Assembly: GCA_937952875.1 (NCBI GenBank)
Contig: CALFDI010000125.1
Location: forward strand, 1-5,025
Origin: an uncultured Verrucomicrobiales bacterium
GTDB lineage: Bacteria; Verrucomicrobiota; Verrucomicrobiia; Verrucomicrobiales; Akkermansiaceae
Length of the DNA stretch: 5,025 bases
Reading direction: 5' to 3'
In this document: positions 1-5,025 of the stretch, in pieces
Layout: each line of letters starts with the position of its first letter
Numbering within the stretch: position 1 is the stretch's first letter
Made by a program: the position numbers and the translations under genes
The notes under the pieces: generated by a model
Seen by the model: the letters and a program-made list of their open reading frames with translations, nothing else
The model's database searches: none
What the model was told of the DNA's origin: nothing

Positions 1-123
1 TGTCAGAGAGATGAATTCACGATCTCCGTCACCCAAGCCAAGTGAGGCATCCGTGATGGCGATGCGGATCGCTGTGGTGTCATCAGATGCATCTTCAGGA
101 AGCGTGCCGCGATCTAACACGAT
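1..123 (-). repeat. Repeat unit 13 (residues 1635-1675), cut by window edge
   Basis: Only the front third of a unit: an Asp/Glu-rich loop (LPEDASDDTT, 1642-1651), the strand AIRIAITDASLGLGDGDREF and the start of the LTNGSG turn (ISLT). The reading frame is open to the first base of the window, so the gene continues to the left. Confidence 0.8.
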
Positions 124-3100
124 GCTTTCAAAGACAAAGTTGCCGCTGATGCGCTGCCCGGCGACTGCTAAGACTATACCGTTACCAGAGAGGCGGAAAT
201 ACGGGCCGGCTGGGAGTTCGAGAGTCCGTGTCGCTGCCCCCACACGGAATGTTTCATCAATTGCATTTCCAGTCGTATTGATCTGCAGAGTGAGTTCCCC
301 TTCTACACGGAGAGCATCTGAAGGCAGAATCTCAACACGGGCTGAAATCTCAGCAGCGAAACCAAATGATGTAATTAAGAACAATCCGCGCCCTTCGGTG
401 AGGCGAAGGCCTGCATCAGTGGTGCCGAGTGAGATCGTCGCATTCGTAACGGCAACTCTGATGATAGACGTATTTTCAACAGGGTTCGTCACCTGCTCGA
501 AGCTGAAGTTTCCAGTGATGGTCTGGCCGAGGACAGAAATATCCGCGCCTGTGACATTAAGGCGAACCGTATTCGCAGCCACGTTCAATTGATTCGTTGC
601 AGTCGTATTTAACTCGAAGTCGACTGTGCCCTCGAGAATGACTCCGTCTACATTAAGCGTAGGAGTGATTCCAGTTACGAGAGCGGCGATACCATCTGGC
701 AAGAAGAGGAACTGTGCAGACGCGACTGTTACTCCGATCAGCGGCTCTGTTTCTGTGCCACCTAAGCCGAAGCTAAGATCTGTTACGGCGACGCTGAGTG
801 CTGACTCGCCCGATGCCAGTGTCGTCTGGATGATTTCAAAATTCGCATTCAGGCGTAGATCAGCTACGACGAGCGTCACACCTGCACCAGCGATCCGGAA
901 TACCTGACCTGCATCAATCTGAAGGTTGAGCGTCGCTGAGCCGACACGCAGTGTTTCATCTACGTCTGCTCCCGTCGTATTCACCTCGAACGCTAGAGCG
1001 CCTTCAAGAGTGACACCTTCGACACCAAGAGCGACGTCTCCAGAGATACGACCAGCTAAGCCTGCACTAGTAACAACGAATAGACCTGTTCCATTATCGA
1101 GAGTCAGTAGGCCATCAGCGAGATTTACCGAAACATTATTAAAGCCGACACGGACAATCTGAGAATCAAAGTCGATCCCTGTGCCACCTGGAACACCATC
1201 GGCACCGAGTGACTGAACTTGCTCAAATGCCACATCTCCTGAGAAGGTCTGACCTGCAATATCGATGAGAACATTCGATGCAGCAACACGGACATACGGA
1301 CCAAATGGGAGGTTCAAGCTGTATGCCTGCCCTGCGATCGTGAAGTCCTGATTGACGACTGCATTCGTATTATTGATCAGGAGTGAGAAGTCGCCGACGA
1401 ATGAAATGTCTGCCCCTGCATTGATCGCGACGGTGCCATTGATCTCACCGGCAAGGCCTGCATCTGAAATAACCAATGCACCAGAGCCATTCGTAAGTGA
1501 GACAATCTCTGCACCATCTGATCTCAGTGCAAATTCAACTTCCGTCGCACGGATCGTGAGTAGAGACGCTCCCGTAGCCTGATTCGTGGTGGACTCGATG
1601 GCGAAGCGTCCTTGGATACTCTGTCCAGCTACTATGAGCTGAGCTACTGCCTCAATGCGGAAGAACTGACCTGCTGGAAGATCGAGATCCACCTGCGTGC
1701 CGCCCACTGTAAAGCTCTCCGCCACAGCTGCTGGAGTCGTATTGACTGAGACTTCAAATGTAGCCTCTGGAGTATTGATCCCGCCGAAGATGACACCCGG
1801 CACATTCACATCGACTCCTCCGCTAATCGTTCCAGCGATGCCTGCCTCTGTGACGATAAGAGCACCTGATGCATTGACGATTTCCACACCAGCAGTCGCG
1901 CTCCCCAGAGCGATACTAACATTTGTCGCAGCGATCGTGAGAGTTGATCCATCGTCTGCAGTTGAAAGGATGCCGTCAGGGCCTTCTGTCGCGGCTTGGC
2001 TAAAGGAGAAGTTTCCTGTGATTGTCTGATCTAAGATAGTGAGTTCGGCATTGATCGCCTCGAACTGCTTTACCTCAGCTCCATCTGCAAATGTCACGGC
2101 AACTCCAGGTCCTGTGCTACCAGCAATTGTGAGAACTTCAGTAATAGCGAGCCCTGTGGTATTCACACGAACGCTGGCCTCAGCTGAGATCGTCACTCCA
2201 TCTACGCCGACCAGCTCGACTATCCCAGTCGCAACGAGTGCAAATGTAGAAGGATCATTCTCGGTTGCGCCTGGAATCTGAATCAGTCCAATACGGGCCT
2301 CTGTGAGAAGTGCTCCTTTCGCAAGTGGATTAAAGACTTCATCACCGATGCGGAGTGGTCCCTGACCGAGGAAAATCTCAAGATCAGTTCCAGCAAATGT
2401 CTGAGCGGCAACGTCTGCTCCATTGACTGTGATGAAGCTATCTGAGAATGCGATATTTCCAGAGATCGTTACGAAATCTCCAATAGTAAGTGTGAGATCT
2501 GAAATGGAGACATCGAAGACCATTCCTTCATTTGCTGCGAAGACAATCGGAAGATCAGTTCCACCAAGTGCGATTGTCTGATCGACGGCACCACCAGTAT
2601 TATTCACACGAAGCGCAAGATTCCCACCGACCTCGATTGGTCCGAGAGCTGCGTCTGCACGCCCTGTGAGAAGACCTGCGAAGCCTCCGTTAGTAATAAC
2701 GAATGCACCTTCTCCATCGATGAAGTTAGCACCTTGACCATTGAACTGGATGCTCGCCTGCACGTTAGATGCAGCTAAGCTGGTGACTCTATCGAAGCCA
2801 GTGCCGACCTGCTGGAAAAGGAAATCACCACTGAGTGAGACATCCGTTCCGTCGACCTGGAGTCCAGCTGGAGCGAGAGTCGCATTCAGTGCCTCAACGC
2901 GGACGAATGGACCAACTGGAAGATCAAATCCAGCACTCGGACCAAAGGCACTGAGTTCCGGAGTAATAGCGAATGGCAGCGTATTAATCTGAACAGTCAC
3001 TTGATCGACTGAGATACCAAGTCCTGGGATCTGGAATGGGCTACCATCTACTACTATTTCCCCAGCTATGCCGTCTGGGATAAGGATGAGGCTAGCTGAT

Positions 3101-5025
3101 GCTCCCGAAATATCGACGAAAGGCACAGGACCGTCACCGATCTGTGTGGCAAGATCGATCAAGTCAACATTGACCACATTAACACCGCCAACTGTAACCT
3201 GCTGGAAGGTGATGCCTCCAGTGATATCAAGACCCGGGATGGAGAGCGTCACATCTGGGGCTGAGACGCGGACGAATTCTCCTGCGACCGATACGCGAGT
3301 ATTAATGTCGAGCATCAACTCTGATGCAGAGAGATCGATGCCAGCAACGTTCAGGCTGATTCCCGCTAAGAACGATGCACTGACCCCATCAGCGAAGAGG
3401 TCGATCTGACCGCTGGTGATGGAGATGTCAATAATGCCATCGCCAAGAGTGAGTGAGGCGTCACTGATCTCAATGCTGGTGAGTTCTGCAGTCTGAGTAA
3501 ATGCGAAGTCTCCAGAGATCGTCTGACCTGCAACGGTGAGTTCAGCATCTGAGGCAGCGACTTTAAAGAATGGCCCTGCTGGTAGAGAGATCGCAATAGT
3601 CTGACCACCAAGTGTGAAGATCTCATTCACAGCAGCTGGAGTCTGATTAATCTGCAGGCTAAGAGCTCCATTAAAGTCAAGGCCTGGGACATTGAGTGCC
3701 ACTGAGCCAGTGATCGTGCCGACTAAGCCGCTAGCGAGTGCACCATCTGTGTCTACAAAGCTCTTCAGCAAGAAGATGCCTGAACCATTTGTCAGAGAGA
3801 GGAATGGATCATTTGCTGGGCCGATATTCAGAGCCGCACGAGTAATGACGACTCGAGTCTCTGTGACTCCATTTAAAGTAGACTGCTGGAAGGAGACATC
3901 AGCCGCAAGTCGCTGATCAGCGATCACGATTTCTGCACCGATCGCGGAGACACGGAAGTATGGTCCAGCTGGTAGATCGATGACGAGTGACTCACCTGCG
4001 AGTTCGATCGTTTCTAGCACTGCGGCATTTATCGTATTAACAGCGACTTCGAGTTCATCGACATTCAGGCTAAAGGCCAATGAAGGAGACGTTATGATAC
4101 CCACTGTGAACTGACCTGCTACGCCATCAGGAGTGACCAGAAGTGTGCCACCTCCATTTGTGAGTTCTAAGAACGTTGCTGTGCCATCGCCAAAGGTCGC
4201 AGAAATATCAGACAGGCCAAGGCGTGTGATTGTAGAGCCATCTGCTAGTATCTCATTTCCAAGGAAGACATTACCTGAGAGCGCCTGACCAGCGATCTCA
4301 ATATCGAGATTCACTCCAGAGAGTTGGAAGAAGTTACCAGCCTGAACACCGCTGACCGTTGTCCCATCTGCAGCGACTACGAACTCTTCAGTAAATGCTT
4401 CGCCAGTCGTATTAACGAAAATATTGAGACTTCCAGCGAGGCTCACACCAGGGACCGTCACATCGAATGTGCCACCAAGTGCTCCTACGAGACCCACGTC
4501 AGTAATGAGGAGATCACCGAAGCCATCTGTTAGAGCAACATAGTCTGTGCCAGCATTACTGATCTTCAGCGAGGCATTTGAGAGAATGAGACGAGTCTCA
4601 CGGCGATCATCCGAGGTATCAAATGGTGTGCCATTAATATCACGGAGACTGAGTTCGACAGAGATATCTGATGTGATTTCGTTATCACCAATGCCAATCG
4701 TAATTCCTAGACCTTGAATAGAGACGAATGCATCACCTGCAGGATTTGAGACTTGGCTAGAGTCGAAGATGACATTGACGCTCTGGCTTGTCCCAGGGAT
4801 TGCAATCGTCTCATTGATAGCCTGTGTGGAGCTATTGACCCGCACTCTAACAATTCCGCTCAATGTGATATCTGGGAGACCAACAACGCTGACATCACCA
4901 GAAGCATCGATCGCATACTGGGTCGATGTGCCTTCTGTGATTCTGATGAGACCGAGCGTTGCATTTTCAATCAAGAGACCTTTCGCGAATGGATTAATTG
5001 ATCCATCAGCGAGGACTGCAGGACC
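1..5025 (-). CDS. Internal fragment of a giant beta-rich tandem-repeat protein, probably extracellular; both ends outside window
   Basis: Seen: 1,675 sense codons without a stop across the full window in one minus-strand frame; start and stop codons lie outside. The translation is a continuous array of diverged repeats averaging 127 residues, with recurring motifs LTNGSG, AGLAG-ISG, VPGV, VNTT, LPAGPYFRV and VAGQTISGDF-F-Q. Short alternating hydrophobic stretches separated by Gly, Asn and Asp turns indicate an all-beta fold. There is no Cys, His or Trp; Met occurs twice (residues 571 and 835), Lys six times, Tyr six times; acidic residues clearly outnumber basic ones. Codon use is even along the frame (AAT over AAC, GAT over GAC, CTC for Leu), with no frameshift. 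Known: giant, Cys-free, acidic repeat proteins of bacteria are usually secreted adhesins or surface scaffolds. Inferred: this is such a protein. No signal peptide, membrane segment, anchor or enzyme motif is visible, so the role is unproven and I do not recognise a named family. An alternative is a periplasm-spanning beta-groove protein. Confidence 0.95.
124..492 (-). repeat. Repeat unit 12 (residues 1512-1634)
   Basis: It carries LRLTEGRGLFLITSFGFAA (starting at 1540), ILPSDALRVEGELTL, corner INTT (1582-1585), ETFRVGA (1591-1597), a full LPAGPYFRL (1604-1612) and VAGQRISGNFVFES (1621-1634). Confidence 0.88.
493..825 (-). repeat. Repeat unit 11 (residues 1401-1511), short form
   Basis: 111 residues. 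LTNGSG is replaced by VASAQFLFLPDGIAA (1434-1448). After the corner LNTT (1472-1475) the LPAGPYFRV strand and its flank are missing, and the chain runs through QLNVAANTVRLNV into VLGQTITGNFSFEQ (1498-1511). From residue 1479 to 1512 it aligns without gaps with residues 577-610, at the end of short unit 4. Confidence 0.85.
826..1218 (-). repeat. Repeat unit 10 (residues 1270-1400)
   Basis: A Gly/Asp loop (GADGVPGGTGIDFDSQ, 1274-1289) precedes LTLDNGTGLFVVTSAGLAG, ISGDVALGVEGV and the corner VNTT (1348-1351). The next strand is IDAGQVFRI (1370-1378), with Gln in the Pro position. The closing pair is degenerate (VVADLRLNANFEIIQ) and lacks the GQ-ISG turn. Confidence 0.87.
1159..1206 (-). other. 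Gly/Asp-rich loop, possible calcium site (residues 1274-1289)
   Basis: GADGVPGGTGIDFDSQ lies at the same inter-strand position as the loop at 1945-1983. It contains one RTX-like nonapeptide fragment (GGTGIDFDS), but as a single imperfect copy, so it is not an RTX array. Calcium binding is an inference. Confidence 0.3.
1219..1590 (-). repeat. Repeat unit 9 (residues 1146-1269)
   Basis: Near consensus: VSLTNGSGALVISDAGLAG (1175-1193), INGTVAIN, corner INNT (1217-1220), FTIAGQ (1228-1233), LPFGPYVRV (1239-1247) and IAGQTFSGDVAFEQ (1256-1269). Confidence 0.9.
1591..1995 (-). repeat. Repeat unit 8 (residues 1011-1145)
   Basis: It starts with an Asp-rich loop (GPDGILSTADDG, 1015-1026), then AAGVEIVNASGALIVTEAG, AGTISGGVDVNVPGV (1064-1078), corner VNTT (1094-1097), FTVGG (1105-1109), LPAGQFFRI (1116-1124, Gln replacing Pro) and VAGQSIQGRFAIES (1132-1145). 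Confidence 0.88.
1945..1983 (-). other. Asp-rich loop, possible calcium site (residues 1015-1027)
   Basis: The loop GPDGILSTADDGS lies between the closing strand of unit 7 and the first strand of unit 8. It resembles the Gly-Asp-Gly ... Asp-Asp loops found in calcium-binding extracellular repeats. Metal binding is inferred from spacing of Asp residues only. Confidence 0.35.
1996..2439 (-). repeat. Repeat unit 7 (residues 863-1010), NP-AKG variant, longest unit
   Basis: At 148 residues this is the longest unit. A lead-in stretch (863-895) precedes NPLAKG (899-904), GLIQI (913-917), FALVATGIVELVG (928-940) and the corner VNTT (954-957). FADGAEVKQFEAI replaces LPAGPYFRV. It closes with LDQTITGNFSFSQ (998-1010). 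The NP-AKG section aligns without gaps with that of unit 0 at an offset of exactly 888 residues. Confidence 0.85.
2440..2808 (-). repeat. Repeat unit 6 (residues 740-862)
   Basis: It has FIDGEGAFVITNGGFAGLLTG (starting at residue 768), the corner VNNT (807-810) and IALGGTDLPI (818-827). The LPAGPYFRV position is replaced by FAANEGMVFDV, which carries the second methionine (835). It closes with FVTISGNIAF (851-860). Confidence 0.85.
2809..3198 (-). repeat. Repeat unit 5 (residues 610-739)
   Basis: Divergent front half: a hydrophobic VGGVNVVNVDLIDL stretch (612-625), GDGPVPF (630-636), then LILIPDGIAGEI (646-657) and IPGLGI (666-671). The corner is INT (680-682). LPVGPFVRV (702-710) and VSLSGDFLFQQ (729-739) are close to consensus. 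Confidence 0.85.
3199..3492 (-). repeat. Repeat unit 4 (residues 512-609), short form
   Basis: Only 98 residues. LTNGSG is replaced by SGQIDLFADG (538-547). After the corner INT (574-576) about 17 residues are missing compared with unit 3, so the corner runs almost directly into VAGEFVRVSAPDV. It closes with IPGLDITGGITFQQ (596-609). One of the two methionines (residue 571) is here. It matches short unit 11. Confidence 0.85.
3493..3882 (-). repeat. Repeat unit 3 (residues 382-511)
   Basis: This unit is close to the consensus: LSLTNGSGIFLL (409-420), then a small insertion (KSFVDTDGALASG) before VGTITGSVALNVPG, corner INQT (459-462), FTLGGQ (470-475), LPAGPFFKV (481-489) and VAGQTISGDFAFTQ (498-511). 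It contains one of only six lysines in the window within the insertion and another in FFKV. Confidence 0.9.
3883..4254 (-). repeat. Repeat unit 2 (residues 258-381)
   Basis: It carries FGDGTATFLELTNGGG (278-293), PDGVAG (299-304), the corner VNT (329-331), a full LPAGPYFRV (351-359) and the closing strand pair IADQRLAADVSFQQ (368-381). In the closing pair the usual ISG turn has become LAA. Confidence 0.88.
4255..4641 (-). repeat. Repeat unit 1 (residues 129-257)
   Basis: It starts with an acidic, charged loop (DTSDDRRETR, 136-145), then LTDGFGDLLIT (165-175), VGLVGALGG (177-185), VPGVSLAG (191-198) and VNTT (204-207). The FFQL strand (232-235) has AGN before it where most units have AGP. It closes with IAGQALSGNVF (244-254). 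Confidence 0.85.
4642..5025 (-). repeat. Repeat unit 0 (residues 1-128), NP-AKG variant, N-terminal part missing
   Basis: Variant unit. The usual LTNGSG/AGLAG section is replaced by NPFAKG (residues 11-16) followed by a GLIRI strand and a YAIDASGDVSVVG stretch. The corner is VNSS (63-66). The region that is LPAGPYFRV elsewhere is longer and divergent (FDSSQVSNPAGDAFVSI, from residue 87), and the closing strand is EITSDISVELSL (116-127). It pairs with unit 7. Confidence 0.75.

Larger units (their letters stand above)
1..2439 (-). repeat. Higher-order repeat block 2 (units 7-13, residues 863-1675, incomplete)
   Basis: Second copy of the seven-unit block, truncated by the left edge within its seventh unit. 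It opens with a second NP-AKG unit, and its fifth unit (493-825) is shortened at the same place as the fifth unit of block 1. Sequence identity between the two blocks is low, so the duplication is old and not a recent slippage event. Confidence 0.65.
2440..5025 (-). repeat. Higher-order repeat block 1 (seven units, residues 1-862)
   Basis: Seven consecutive repeat units, opening with the unusual NP-AKG unit and carrying a shortened unit in fifth place. The unit order and unit lengths are matched by the following block at 1-2439. The invariant Asn corners of units 0-5 sit at residues 64, 205, 330, 460, 575 and 681. Their counterparts in block 2 are at 955, 1095, 1218, 1349, 1473 and 1583, giving offsets of 891, 890, 888, 889, 898 and 902. 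The N-terminal edge of this block may lie outside the window. Confidence 0.7.

Noticed and set aside
1159..1206. RTX calcium-binding nonapeptide array
   Set aside because: Only one imperfect GGxGxD match (GGTGIDFDS) is present, not a tandem series.
2521..3315. Internal start of translation at the in-frame ATG codons (2521-2523, 3313-3315)
   Set aside because: Both fall in the middle of repeat units within a frame that continues upstream without a stop, so they are internal methionines.
3366..3626. Minus-strand 86-codon open frame in another register
   Set aside because: It overlaps the giant frame out of register within repeat units 3-4 and has an unnatural composition; the repeat motifs are all in the long frame.
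11..4533. Many plus-strand open frames of 69-193 codons starting with ATG (for example 11-592, 626-907, 1697-2029, 3068-3409, 4324-4533)
   Set aside because: All lie antisense to the continuous minus-strand frame. Most share a single plus-strand register, the expected by-product of the sense codon bias. Their translations are low-complexity Ser/Pro/Thr/Ala or otherwise unlike known proteins and lack a supporting context.
1..5025. CRISPR array or DNA-level satellite repeat
   Set aside because: The period of about 380 bases is visible at the protein level only. Nucleotide copies are strongly diverged and there are no identical short repeats with regular spacers.
1..5025. Cyanobacterial HIP1 palindromes (GCGATCGC)
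   Set aside because: GATC is frequent but I found no exact eight-base HIP1 site, so it gives no support for a cyanobacterial host.

Overview
The whole window lies inside one very large protein-coding gene on the minus strand. Reading the reverse complement from base 5025 in the frame whose codons occupy plus-strand positions 1-3, 4-6 and so on gives 1,675 consecutive sense codons. There is no stop, and neither end of the gene is present. I checked every in-frame triplet for TTA, CTA and TCA on the plus strand and found none. Residue numbers here are local: residue 1 is the codon at 5023-5025 and residue 1675 the codon at 1-3.

The translation is a tandem array of diverged beta-rich repeats, each about 127 residues (about 380 bases). 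Thirteen units have their invariant Asn corner in the window, and a fourteenth is cut by the left edge. A typical unit reads: acidic loop; 'LGDG' turn; 'LTNGSG' turn; 'AGLAG-ISG' strand pair; 'VPGV---G-L-L-VNTT' strand and corner; 'E-F-VGG' strand; 'LPAGPYFRV' strand; 'VAGQTISGDF-F-Q' strand pair. Above this level the units appear to form a longer block of seven units (about 890 residues, 2.67 kb), which occurs almost twice here: bases 2440-5025 and 1-2439. An unusual 'NP-AKG' unit opens both blocks, and a shortened unit is the fifth in both.

The protein is very rich in Gly, Ala, Val, Thr, Ile, Leu, Asn and Asp. I found no Cys, His or Trp, only two Met, six Lys and six Tyr. This fits a secreted or cell-surface giant repeat protein (adhesin-like or other extracellular scaffold) of a bacterium with a mid-range GC content. 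Giant proteins of this kind are known in marine and PVC-group bacteria, among others, but I cannot name the organism or a family. No signal peptide, anchor, secretion signal or catalytic domain lies in the window, so function is not established.

I see no second gene, RNA gene, promoter, terminator, mobile element or CRISPR array. The many short open frames on the plus strand are antisense shadows of this one gene.
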